Assembly (NCBI RefSeq): GCF_044872765.1
Contig: NZ_CP085253.1
Coordinates: forward strand, 2,480,001-2,544,000
Origin: Micrococcus sp023147585
Lineage (GTDB): Bacteria; Actinomycetota; Actinomycetes; Actinomycetales; Micrococcaceae
Length of the DNA stretch: 64,000 bases
Direction of reading: 5' to 3'
Positions 30,313-38,271 of this stretch are shown here, one piece after another. The position numbers and the translations under genes were made by a program. The number at the start of each line of letters is the position of its first letter. Positions within the stretch are counted from its first letter, which is position 1. Below the pieces are notes generated by a model, which made no database searches, had not been told where the DNA came from, and saw only the letters and a list, made by a program, of their open reading frames with translations.

Positions 30313-31925
30313 GCACCCTCGCCCCCCTCCTGGCCGCGGAGGCCGTCGGCAACCCGATGGTCAACATCGGCATCTTCGCGGCGTTCGTCGTCGTCACCCT
30401 CGTCGTCGTGATCCGGGCCTCCAAGACCTCGGGCTCCTCAGCGGACTTCTACGCGGGAGGCCGAGGCTTCTCCGGCACCCAGAACGGCACCGCCATCGCG
30501 GGCGACTATCTCTCGGCGGCCTCGTTCCTCGGCATCGTCGGCGCGATCGCCCTCTACGGCTACGACGGCTTCCTGTACTCGATCGGCTTCCTCGTGGCGT
30601 GGCTCGTCGCCCTGCTCCTCGTGGCGGAGCTGCTGCGCAACACAGGCAAGTTCACGATGGCCGACGTGCTCTCGTTCCGCCTGCGCCAGAAGCCGGTGCG
30701 CATCGCCGCCGCCTTCGGCACCATGGCCGTCTGCCTCTTCTACCTCCTGGCCCAGATGGCCGGCGCGGGCGGCCTCGTCGCCCTGCTGCTCAACATCACG
30801 GACAGGGGCGGCCAGGCGCTCGTGATCGTGATCGTGGGCGTGCTCATGATCGCCTATGTCCTCATCGGCGGCATGAAGGGCACCACCTACGTCCAGATCA
30901 TCAAGGCGATCCTGCTCATCCTCGGCGCGGGCGTCATGACCGTGTGGGCGCTCGCCCTCTTCGGCTTCGACTTCAACGCGATGCTCGGCCGGGCCGTCGA
31001 GCTCAACCCCAAGGGTGAGGCCATCCTCGAGCCGGGCCTGCAGTACGGCAAGGACTTCACCACGCGCCTGGACTTCGTCTCCCTGGGCCTCGCGCTCGTC
31101 CTCGGCACCGCCGGCCTGCCGCACGTCCTGATGCGCTTCTACACCGTGCCCACGGCCAAGGAGGCCCGCAAGTCGGTGGTGTGGGCGATCGTGCTCATCG
31201 GCGCCTTCTACCTCTTCACCCTGGTGCTGGGCTACGGCGCCGGCGCACTGATCGGCCCCGAGCGCATCCTCGCCGCCCCCGGCGGCGTGAACTCGGCGGC
31301 CCCGCTGCTGGCGTTCGAGCTCGGCGGGTCGATCCTGCTCGGGCTGATCTCGGCGGTCGCCTTCGCGACGATCCTCGCGGTCGTCGCCGGCCTCGCCCTC
31401 ACGGCGGCGGCGTCCTTCACGCACGACGTGTGGGGCCCCGTGATCGCGAAGAAGCCCCTGTCCTCGGAGGATGAGGTGCGCATCGGCAAGATCACCGTGG
31501 TGGTCATCGGCATCCTCGCCATCCTCGGCGGCATCGGCGCCCAGGGCCAGAACGTCGCGTTCCTCGTGGCGCTCGCCTTCGCCGTGGCCGCATCGGCGAA
31601 CCTCCCGACCATCCTGTACTCCCTGTTCTGGAAGGGCTTCACCACGCGCGGCGCCCTCTGGTCCATGTACGGCGGCCTGCTCTCCGCGATCGTCCTGATC
31701 GTGTTCTCCCCGGTCATGTCCGGCAACCCGGCCGCCATGATCCCGAGCGCGGACTTCGTGCTCTTCCCGCTGAAGAACCCGGGCGTCGTCTCGATCCCGC
31801 TGGCCTTCTTCCTCGGCTGGCTCGGCTCCGTGACGTCTTCGCGCGCCGAGGACCCGGGCAAGCAGGCCGAGATGGAGGTCCGCTCCCTCACCGGCATCGG
31901 CGCCGAGAAGGCCGTGAGCCACTGA
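30309..31925 (+). CDS. cation/acetate symporter (SSS family, ActP/MctC-like)
   Basis: Sodium:solute symporter of 538 aa with about 13 transmembrane helices. Family hallmarks include SADFYAGGRGFSGTQNGTAI split over residues about 39-58, the GTAGLPHVLMRFYTVPTAKEARKS sodium-site region (about 264-287) and DVWGPVI. It imports acetate, propionate or pyruvate. Placed after the leucine genes, which end in acetyl-CoA and acetoacetate, it forms part of a short-chain acid catabolic block, but it has its own promoter and terminator. Confidence 0.88.
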   Translation: MSTLAPLLAAEAVGNPMVNIGIFAAFVVVTLVVVIRASKTSGSSADFYAGGRGFSGTQNGTAIAGDYLSAASFLGIVGAIALYGYDGFLYSIGFLVAWLVALLLVAELLRNTGKFTMADVLSFRLRQKPVRIAAAFGTMAVCLFYLLAQMAGAGGLVALLLNITDRGGQALVIVIVGVLMIAYVLIGGMKGTTYVQIIKAILLILGAGVMTVWALALFGFDFNAMLGRAVELNPKGEAILEPGLQYGKDFTTRLDFVSLGLALVLGTAGLPHVLMRFYTVPTAKEARKSVVWAIVLIGAFYLFTLVLGYGAGALIGPERILAAPGGVNSAAPLLAFELGGSILLGLISAVAFATILAVVAGLALTAAASFTHDVWGPVIAKKPLSSEDEVRIGKITVVVIGILAILGGIGAQGQNVAFLVALAFAVAASANLPTILYSLFWKGFTTRGALWSMYGGLLSAIVLIVFSPVMSGNPAAMIPSADFVLFPLKNPGVVSIPLAFFLGWLGSVTSSRAEDPGKQAEMEVRSLTGIGAEKAVSH

Positions 31926-31950
31926 CGCCGCGGGCATCCGCCCACCCCTG

Positions 31951-31994
31951 ACGACGGCGGGGCCGCACCCTCACGGGAGCGGTCCCGCCGTCGT
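31951..31994 (+). terminator. 16-bp hairpin terminator after symporter
   Basis: ACGACGGCGGGGCCGC pairs with GCGGTCCCGCCGTCGT (one G-U) around a 12-base loop, 26 bases after the stop. Confidence 0.75.
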
Positions 31995-32060
31995 CGTCCC
32001 CGGCATCCCGGCACTCCACCGTCCCGCCCTCCTCCCAGCCGCCGCTGGCATGATGGCCCG

Positions 32061-33353
32061 GTGACCCACGGATCCCTCGCCGACTACACCCTCCCGGCCC
32101 CCGGCGTCCGCGCCGACGACCCCTCCGGCGGAGGCGACGGCGCCCCCCGCCGCGTCGCCCTCCTCGGCTCGACCGGCTCGATCGGGACCCAGGGCCTGGA
32201 CGTCATCGAGCAGGACCCCGAGCGGTTCCGGGCCGTCGCGCTCGCGGGCGGCTCCAACACCGCCCTCCTGGCCGAGCAGGCCGTGCGCCACGGCGTCGAG
32301 GCGGTGGGCTCCGCCACGGCGGGCGCGGAGGAGCTGCGCGCGGCGATCGCGGCGGCCGCCGCACGCCTCGGCCGCCCGGCTCCCGCCGCCGAGCTCTTCA
32401 CGGGCCCCGAGGCGGCCACCCGCATCGCGGCCTGGACCGGCGCGGACACCGTGCTCAACGGCATCACCAGCTCGATCGGCCTGCGCCCCACGCTCGCGGC
32501 CCTCGAGGCGGGCCACCGCCTCGCCCTGGCGAACAAGGAGTCGCTCATCGTGGGGGGCGCGCTCGTCAAGGCCTCCGCGGCGCCCGGCCAGCTCGTCCCC
32601 GTGGACTCCGAGCACTCCGCGCTGGCCCAGTCGCTCCGCGGCGGCACGGCGGACGAGGTCGCCCGCCTGGTCCTGACCGCCTCGGGCGGTCCGTTCCGGG
32701 GCTGCACCCGGGAGCAGCTGCGCGCGGTCACGCCCGCGCAGGCCCTCGCCCACCCCACGTGGGACATGGGCCGCGTGGTCACCACCAACTCCGCCTCGCT
32801 CGTGAACAAGGCCCTCGAGGTGATCGAGGCGCACCTGCTCTTCGACGTCGCCCTGGACCGCATCGACGTCGTGGTCCACCCGCAGTCCGTCGTGCACTCC
32901 ATGGTGGAGTTCACGGACGGCTCCACCCTCGCCCAGGCCTCCCCGCCGGACATGCGCCTGCCGATCGCCCTCGGCCTCGGCTGGCCGCGCCGCGTGCCCG
33001 GCGCCGTGGGCGGATGCGACTGGACCCGCGCCGCGACCTGGACCTTCGAGCCCCTCGACGAGGAGGTGTTCCCCGCGGTGCGCCTCGCGAAGGAGGCCGC
33101 GGCCGCCTCGCCGACGCACATGGCCGTGTTCAACGCCGCCAACGAGGAGGCCGTCGACGCCTTCCATGAGGGGTGCCTCTCCTTCGACGGCATCCTGGAG
33201 ACGGTCCGCGCCGTCCTCGGCGACTACGCCCCCGAGCGCGTCCTCGACGCCGCCGGCCACGGCCACGCGCCGGGAGACCTCAGCGTCGACGCCGTCCTGG
33301 CCGTCGAGGGCTGGGCCCGCGCCGCGGCCCGGGGCCGGTGGGCGCGGGCATGA
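32061..33353 (+). CDS. dxr: 1-deoxy-D-xylulose 5-phosphate reductoisomerase
   Basis: Second step of the MEP isoprenoid pathway: DXP to MEP with NADPH. It has 430 aa including an N-terminal extension of about 30 residues before VALLGSTGSIGTQGLD, the NADPH-binding loop. Metal and substrate residues lie in ANKESLIVGG, PVDSEHSALAQ, LTASGGPFRG and the NAANEEAV C-terminal motif. The start is a GTG. The stop overlaps the rseP start as ATGA, and ispG of the same pathway lies 2.5 kb downstream. Confidence 0.95.
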   Translation: MTHGSLADYTLPAPGVRADDPSGGGDGAPRRVALLGSTGSIGTQGLDVIEQDPERFRAVALAGGSNTALLAEQAVRHGVEAVGSATAGAEELRAAIAAAAARLGRPAPAAELFTGPEAATRIAAWTGADTVLNGITSSIGLRPTLAALEAGHRLALANKESLIVGGALVKASAAPGQLVPVDSEHSALAQSLRGGTADEVARLVLTASGGPFRGCTREQLRAVTPAQALAHPTWDMGRVVTTNSASLVNKALEVIEAHLLFDVALDRIDVVVHPQSVVHSMVEFTDGSTLAQASPPDMRLPIALGLGWPRRVPGAVGGCDWTRAATWTFEPLDEEVFPAVRLAKEAAAASPTHMAVFNAANEEAVDAFHEGCLSFDGILETVRAVLGDYAPERVLDAAGHGHAPGDLSVDAVLAVEGWARAAARGRWARA

Positions 33354-34708
33354 GCGCCGCCTGGTTCGTGCTCGGCGTCCTCGCCGTCGCCCTGGGCCTG
33401 GCCCTCTCGATCGCGCTGCACGAAGTGGGCCACCTCGTGCCCGCCAAGGTCTTCGGCGTCCGCGTGACGCGCTACATGATCGGCTTCGGCCCCACGGTCG
33501 CCTCGTGGCGGCGCGGGGAGACCGAGTACGGGATCAAGGCGCTCCCGCTCGGCGGCTACGTCTCCATGGTGGGCATGCTCCCACCGCCGCGCGCGGGGCA
33601 GGCGCCCCGCGCGTCCTCCACGGGGCTCTTCCGCCAGTTCGGGCGCCTGGCCGACGACGCACGGGCCCAGGCCGCCGAGGAGCTGCGGCCCGGGGACGAG
33701 GGACGCACCTTCATCTCGCTGCCGGTCTGGAAGCGGATCGTCATCATGCTCGGCGGCCCGGCCATGAACCTGCTGATCGCGCTCGCCCTGACCGCCCTGC
33801 TCGTCACCACGGTGGGCACCGCGCAGCCCAGCACGACGGCAGCGGAGGTCTTCCGCTGCGTCGTCCCCGCGCAGGAGCAGCAGGCGCGCGCCGCCGCGGG
33901 CGAGACCGAGGAGTGCCGGCCCGGGGACCCCGTGGCGCCGGCCCACGAGGCAGGCATGCTGCCCGGAGACACCGTCGTCGCCTTCGACGGCGTCCCCGTC
34001 GAGGACTGGGACGCGTTCGCCGCTGCCATCCGCGAGCGCGCCGGCCGGCCCACCGCGATCGCGTGGGAGCGGGACGGGCGGCGCATCGAGTCCACGATCA
34101 CCCCGCGGCTGACGGAGCGGCCGGTGACGGACGCCGTCGGGCAGCCGGAGCGCGCCCCGGACGGCACCGCCCGCACCCAGCAGGTGGGCTTCATCGGCAT
34201 GGGGGCGCAGACCGAGACCGTGACGGGGACGCCGCTGGACGCGGTGGGCCTGGTGGGCACGCAGATCCGCGGCGTCGCGGACGTGGTCCTCGTGCTGCCC
34301 CAGCGGCTGTGGGACACCGCCGTCGCGGTGCTCACCCCGGCCGAGCGCGATCCGAACGGCCCCATGTCCGTCGTCGGGGTCGGGCGGATCGCGGGGGAGG
34401 CGGCGGCGCTGGACGAGGTCTCGTTCGGGGACAAGGCCGCGATGGTGCTCTCGCTCGTGGCGGGGGTGAACGTCGCCCTGCTGGTGTTCAACCTGATCCC
34501 CCTGCTGCCGTTGGACGGCGGGCACGTGGCGGGCGCGCTCTACGAGGCGCTGCGCCGCGGCGGGGCCCGCCTGCGGGGGCGACCGGACCCCGGGCCGTTC
34601 GACCTCGCCGCGCTGATGCCCCTGACGCACGTGGTGGCCGGGGCCATGCTGGCCATGGGCCTGCTGCTGATCGTGGCGGACCTCGTGGAGCCCGTGCGGC
34701 TCTTCTGA
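33350..34708 (+). CDS. rseP: site-2 intramembrane metalloprotease (RseP/Rip1-like)
   Basis: Zinc protease that cleaves membrane-bound anti-sigma factors and other signal proteins within the bilayer, 452 aa. The HEVGH zinc motif is at 24-28 in the first helix, FGFGPT-type sequence follows, a PDZ domain lies at about 195-270, and the third ligand is in LPLDGGHVAGALYE near residue 388. Compared with simple relatives there are inserted loops rich in Ala/Glu (about 78-125). It is coupled to dxr, an order recalled from M. tuberculosis (Rv2870c-Rv2869c). Confidence 0.93.
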   Translation: MSAAWFVLGVLAVALGLALSIALHEVGHLVPAKVFGVRVTRYMIGFGPTVASWRRGETEYGIKALPLGGYVSMVGMLPPPRAGQAPRASSTGLFRQFGRLADDARAQAAEELRPGDEGRTFISLPVWKRIVIMLGGPAMNLLIALALTALLVTTVGTAQPSTTAAEVFRCVVPAQEQQARAAAGETEECRPGDPVAPAHEAGMLPGDTVVAFDGVPVEDWDAFAAAIRERAGRPTAIAWERDGRRIESTITPRLTERPVTDAVGQPERAPDGTARTQQVGFIGMGAQTETVTGTPLDAVGLVGTQIRGVADVVLVLPQRLWDTAVAVLTPAERDPNGPMSVVGVGRIAGEAAALDEVSFGDKAAMVLSLVAGVNVALLVFNLIPLLPLDGGHVAGALYEALRRGGARLRGRPDPGPFDLAALMPLTHVVAGAMLAMGLLLIVADLVEPVRLF

Positions 34709-34792
34709 CGGGCGGACGGCCCGGAAGGTCACAGTCCGGGCACGAAGCCGCGGCGCCGCCCGGCTCGCCCGGCCCGCCCGGAGGGCGTCCCC

Positions 34793-34798
34793 TAGGAT
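34793..34798 (+). promoter_or_regulatory. -10 box TAGGAT, leaderless lipoprotein
   Basis: TAGGAT is followed by 7 bases and the GTG start, so this gene is not simply part of the dxr-rseP operon. Confidence 0.6.
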
Positions 34799-34805
34799 CG
34801 TTGCT

Positions 34806-35801
34806 GTGAATGCCTCTCGTGACGCCTCCCCGTTTCCGAGCGCCCTGACGCGCCGCGCCACCCTCCTCGGTCTCGGCTCCCTCGCCGCGGGCCTGGCCGG
34901 GTGCTCGGCACCCGCCTCCCAGGAGGCGGCCAGCTCGTCGGCGCCCCCCGCCTCGGCCTCGGCCTCGGAGTCCGCCGCGGACTCGTCCTCGGCCACGCCC
35001 ACCCCGTCCGGCGAGCTGCCCGGCGGCGGCCGGGAGATCTTCCCGGCCCGCCGGTTCGTCGCCCTGTACGGCACTCCCGGCACCGGTGCCCTCGGCGTCC
35101 TGGGCGAGCAGGACCTCCCCGCGTCCATCGAGCGCGTGCGGGCGCTCGCGAAGACCTACGAGCCGTTCTCGGAGGAGCCGATCCAGCCGGCGTTCGAGAT
35201 GATCGCCACGGTGGCCTCGGCGGACGCGGGCCCCGACGGCGCGTACTCCCGGCCCGTCAAGCGCGACCGCCTCGAGGAGTGGGTGGACGGCGCCGGCGAG
35301 GCCGGCATCCACGTCATCCTGGACCTGCAGACCGGCTTCGAGGACTTCCCCACCCAGGCGAAGCGCATCGAGGACCTGCTCAAGCGGCCCCACGTCGGCC
35401 TCGCCCTGGACCCGGAGTGGCGGCTGCGTCCGGGACAGAAGCACATGCGGGACATCGGCCAGGTGACGGCCGCCGAGATCAACGAGACCAGCGCGTGGCT
35501 CTCGGACCTCGTGGCCTCCGAGGGGCTCCCCGAGAAGCTCTTCGTCCTGCACCAGTTCCGCTCGGCCATGATCGAGCAGCGGTCGGAGATCGTGGCCCGC
35601 GAGGGCCTGGCCTTCCTGCTCCACGCGGACGGGCACGGCACCCACCAGCTCAAGAAGGAGACGTACAGCATCCTCCGCAAGAACCTCCCGGACCATATCC
35701 GCATGGCCTGGAAGAACTTCTACGACGAGGACAAGCCGATGATGACCCCGGAGCAGACCATGGCCAACGACCCCAAGCCCTGGCTCGTCTCCTTCCAGTG
35801 A
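34806..35801 (+). CDS. putative Tat-exported lipoprotein of unknown function
   Basis: 331 aa. The N-terminus has a twin arginine (TRRATLLGLG) and the lipobox LAGC with Cys33, so it is probably exported folded and lipidated. A Ser/Ala/Pro linker runs to about 75. The rest looks like an alpha/beta barrel: FVALYGTPGTGALGVLG, HVILDLQTGFEDF, VGLALDPEWRL, LFVLHQFRSAMI and a C-terminal WKNFYDED. The pattern of short beta strands with acidic residues resembles glycoside-hydrolase-like barrels, but I do not recognise the family. It stands between rseP and ispG with its own promoter and a terminator after it. Confidence 0.7.
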   Translation: MNASRDASPFPSALTRRATLLGLGSLAAGLAGCSAPASQEAASSSAPPASASASESAADSSSATPTPSGELPGGGREIFPARRFVALYGTPGTGALGVLGEQDLPASIERVRALAKTYEPFSEEPIQPAFEMIATVASADAGPDGAYSRPVKRDRLEEWVDGAGEAGIHVILDLQTGFEDFPTQAKRIEDLLKRPHVGLALDPEWRLRPGQKHMRDIGQVTAAEINETSAWLSDLVASEGLPEKLFVLHQFRSAMIEQRSEIVAREGLAFLLHADGHGTHQLKKETYSILRKNLPDHIRMAWKNFYDEDKPMMTPEQTMANDPKPWLVSFQ

Positions 35802-35829
35802 TCCCCGGCCGTCCTCACCGCCCCCGCCG

Positions 35830-35857
35830 GGCCCCGGTGCCGCCGTGCACCGGGGCC
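35830..35857 (+). terminator. hairpin between lipoprotein and ispG
   Basis: GGCCCCGGTGC and GCACCGGGGCC form an 11-bp perfect stem with a 6-base loop. The next base begins the ispG -10 box. Confidence 0.65.
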
Positions 35858-35863
35858 TAGGAT
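35858..35863 (+). promoter_or_regulatory. -10 box TAGGAT for ispG
   Basis: TAGGAT directly abuts the preceding terminator. It is 7 bases from an in-frame ATG (35871) and 58 bases from the preferred GTG start, which has GTGAGGAG upstream. Confidence 0.55.
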
Positions 35864-35921
35864 GGGACGGATGAAGCGACGGCCTCTCGCCGCCGACCCG
35901 AGAACCGTGAGGAGCGCTGCC

Positions 35922-37091
35922 GTGCCCGTCAGCCTTGGAATGCCGTCCGCCCCGCCGCCCGTGCTGGCCCCGCGCCGGCCGACCCGGCAGATTCGGGTGG
36001 GCTCCGTGGGGGTGGGCTCGAAGCACCAGGTCTCGGTGCAGTCCATGACCACCACCAAGACCCACGACATCGGCGCCACCCTGCAGCAGATCGCGGAGCT
36101 CACCGCTGCCGGCTGCGACATCGTGCGCGTGGCCTGCCCCACGGACAAGGACGCGGACGCGCTGAAGGTCATCGCGCGGCAGTCCACGATCCCCGTGATC
36201 GCGGACATCCACTTCCAGCCGAAGTACGTGTTCGCCGCGATCGAGGCCGGCTGCGGCGCCGTGCGCGTGAACCCGGGCAACATCCGCAAGTTCGACGACC
36301 AGGTCAAGGAGATCGCCCAGGCGGCCGCCGAGCACGGCACCTCCCTGCGCATCGGCGTCAACGCCGGCTCCCTCGACCCCCGCCTGATCCAGAAGCACGG
36401 CAAAGCCACGCCGGAGGCCCTCGTGGAGTCCGCCGTGTGGGAGGCGTCCCTCTTCGAGGAGCACGGATTCAAGGACTTCAAGATCTCCGTGAAGCACAAC
36501 GACCCGGTGATCATGGCCCGCGCGTACGAGCTCCTCGCGGAGGAGGGCGACTGGCCCCTGCACCTCGGCGTGACCGAGGCCGGCCCCGCCTTCCAGGGCA
36601 CCATCAAGTCGGCCACCGCGTTCGGCTACCTGCTGGGCAAGGGCATCGGCGACACCATCCGCGTGTCCCTCTCCGCCCCGCCCGTCGAGGAGATCAAGGT
36701 CGGCCTGCAGATCCTGCAGTCGCTCAACCTCCGCGAGCGCAGGCTCGAGATCGTCTCCTGCCCCTCGTGCGGCCGCGCCCAGGTGGACGTGTACACGCTC
36801 GCCGAGGAGGTCACCGAAGGCCTCAAGGACGTCACCGTCCCGCTGCGCGTGGCCGTCATGGGCTGCGTCGTCAACGGCCCGGGCGAGGCCCGGGAGGCCG
36901 ACCTCGGCGTGGCCTCGGGCAACGGCAAGGGCCAGATCTTCGTCAAGGGCGAGGTCATTCGGACCGTGCCCGAGGACCAGATCGTGGACACCCTCATCGA
37001 GGAGGCCCGCCGGATCGCCGCGGAGATGGGCCACGAGGAGGGCTCCGGTGACCAGGCTGCCGCCGGTGCCCCCGTGGTCTCCGTCCACTGA
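35922..37091 (+). CDS. ispG: (E)-4-hydroxy-3-methylbut-2-enyl-diphosphate synthase
   Basis: Iron-sulfur enzyme of the MEP pathway making HMBPP, 389 aa. The TIM-barrel half begins near RPTRQIRVGSVGVGS, and the cluster cysteines are visible in SCPSCGR and MGCVVNGPGE. I chose GTG 35922 because it gives the common actinobacterial N-terminus VSLGMPSAPPPVLAPRR and has GAGGAG 8 bases upstream. In-frame ATGs at 35862 and 35871 would add 17-20 residues, and the second would be leaderless. Its end overlaps the GNAT gene. Confidence 0.94.
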   Translation: MPVSLGMPSAPPPVLAPRRPTRQIRVGSVGVGSKHQVSVQSMTTTKTHDIGATLQQIAELTAAGCDIVRVACPTDKDADALKVIARQSTIPVIADIHFQPKYVFAAIEAGCGAVRVNPGNIRKFDDQVKEIAQAAAEHGTSLRIGVNAGSLDPRLIQKHGKATPEALVESAVWEASLFEEHGFKDFKISVKHNDPVIMARAYELLAEEGDWPLHLGVTEAGPAFQGTIKSATAFGYLLGKGIGDTIRVSLSAPPVEEIKVGLQILQSLNLRERRLEIVSCPSCGRAQVDVYTLAEEVTEGLKDVTVPLRVAVMGCVVNGPGEAREADLGVASGNGKGQIFVKGEVIRTVPEDQIVDTLIEEARRIAAEMGHEEGSGDQAAAGAPVVSVH

Positions 37092-38052
37092 CGCCGCCGT
37101 CCGCCGGGCCTCGCAGGGGCGGGTCCGCCTTCTGACCGACGCCGACACCCCCGCACTCGCGGCCCTCGCGCGCCGCGACCCGGTGGCGAACGTCTTCGTC
37201 GAGTCCCTGCTCGAGGCCGGTCGCCGGGCGGGCCCGCGCGGGGGAGCGGGCGGCACCCTCTTCCTGGGCGTCCCCGAGGACCCCGACGCCGCAGCCCCCG
37301 CCGGCGCGCTGCGCGCCGCCGCGTGGGTCGGCTCGAACGTGGTGCCGGTGGTGCCGCCCGGCCGCGCCGAGTCGACGGCGACCGACGACGACGCGGCCGC
37401 CCTCGCCGCGGCCGTCGTCGCCCTGCGGCGCCGCCTCGGATCCGTGTACGGCCCGGCCGCCGCGGTGCTGACGATCGGCCGCGCCCTGCGGACCGCCGGC
37501 CACCGGCCGCGCTCCGTGCGCGAGGAGCAGCCCCTCCTCGTGGCGGGGGAGCGGCCCGCCGTCGCGCCGCTCCCGGACGTGGTCCCGGCAGGGCCGCGGG
37601 ACTATGACCGGGTGCTGCCGGCCAGCGCGGCCATGTTCGAGGAGGAGCTCGGCTTCTCCCCGTTCCTCGGCGGCGCGCAGCAGTACCGCGAGCGCGTGCG
37701 GGGGCTCATCGCGTCCGGCCGCGTGTTCATCGTCCCCGGAGACGCCCCGACGCCGGGCGTCCCGGCACCGGACGCCCCGACGCCGGGCGTCGGCGCCCGC
37801 CCCCCGCTGCGCTTCAAGGCGGACGTGGGCGTGCTCTCCTCCCGGTGCGCCCAGATCCAGGGGGTCTGGATGCACCCGGAGCACCGCGGGCGCGGGCTCG
37901 CGGCCGGGGCGATGGCCGCCGTCGTGGGGCTGGCACGGCGTCACGCGCCCGTGGTCAGCCTCTACGTGAACGCGTACAACACCGCCGCGCTGCGCACGTA
38001 CGCGCGCGTCGGGTTCGAGCGCGTGGGCACGTTCGCCACGGTGCTCTACTGA
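37048..38052 (+). CDS. DUF4081 + GNAT acetyltransferase
   Basis: 334 aa. An N-terminal DUF4081-like half (VRLLTDADTPALAALARRDPVANVFVESLLE) is joined to a C-terminal GNAT domain with the acetyl-CoA loop VWMHPEHRGRGLAAGAMAAVV (about 272-292) and LYVNAYNTAALRTYARVGFERVG. It follows ispG as in other actinobacteria (recalled: Rv2867c after Rv2868c); the substrate is unknown. The GTG start lies inside ispG by 44 bases. A 10-residue duplication (DAPTPGV) sits in a loop of the GNAT half. Confidence 0.8.
   Translation: MTRLPPVPPWSPSTDAAVRRASQGRVRLLTDADTPALAALARRDPVANVFVESLLEAGRRAGPRGGAGGTLFLGVPEDPDAAAPAGALRAAAWVGSNVVPVVPPGRAESTATDDDAAALAAAVVALRRRLGSVYGPAAAVLTIGRALRTAGHRPRSVREEQPLLVAGERPAVAPLPDVVPAGPRDYDRVLPASAAMFEEELGFSPFLGGAQQYRERVRGLIASGRVFIVPGDAPTPGVPAPDAPTPGVGARPPLRFKADVGVLSSRCAQIQGVWMHPEHRGRGLAAGAMAAVVGLARRHAPVVSLYVNAYNTAALRTYARVGFERVGTFATVLY
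37741..37791 (+). repeat. 21-base direct repeat, 30-base period, in-frame
   Basis: Bases 37741-37761 and 37771-37791 are identical (GACGCCCCGACGCCGGGCGTC). The 30-base period adds ten residues in frame to the GNAT protein and is a likely site of strain length variation. Confidence 0.8.
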
Positions 38053-38186
38053 CGGGGGTGCGCGGGTCTGGTTCCGCGTCCGATCCGCCCCTGGGGTGCA
38101 CCGCCGGGTCGGCCGCGGATCCCTCGGCGGCGGACCTCCTGTGCCCGGGCACCGAGGACGCAGCCGGACATGGCCGGGCCGGCCGC

Positions 38187-38192
38187 TAGGAT
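38187..38192 (+). promoter_or_regulatory. -10 box TAGGAT for proS
   Basis: TAGGAT about 80 bases before the proS ATG, which has GAAGGAG as ribosome site. The leader is too short for a T-box and I see no T-box signature. Confidence 0.5.
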
Positions 38193-38271
38193 CGACGTCG
38201 ACGACGCCCCCGACGCACCGGCCGGCGTCCACCGACCCGTGCTCGCGCGCTGCCCCTGAAGGAGTCCTCCC

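Noticed and set aside
35862..35921. Longer ispG start codons at 35862 and 35871
   Set aside because: 35862 overlaps the -10 box. 35871 is possible as a leaderless start but adds residues not typical of the family, while GTG 35922 has a good ribosome site. Kept as an alternative only.
38053..38271. T-box or other tRNA-sensing leader before proS
   Set aside because: The distance from the -10 box to the ATG is only about 80 bases, and there is no T-box sequence or specifier loop.
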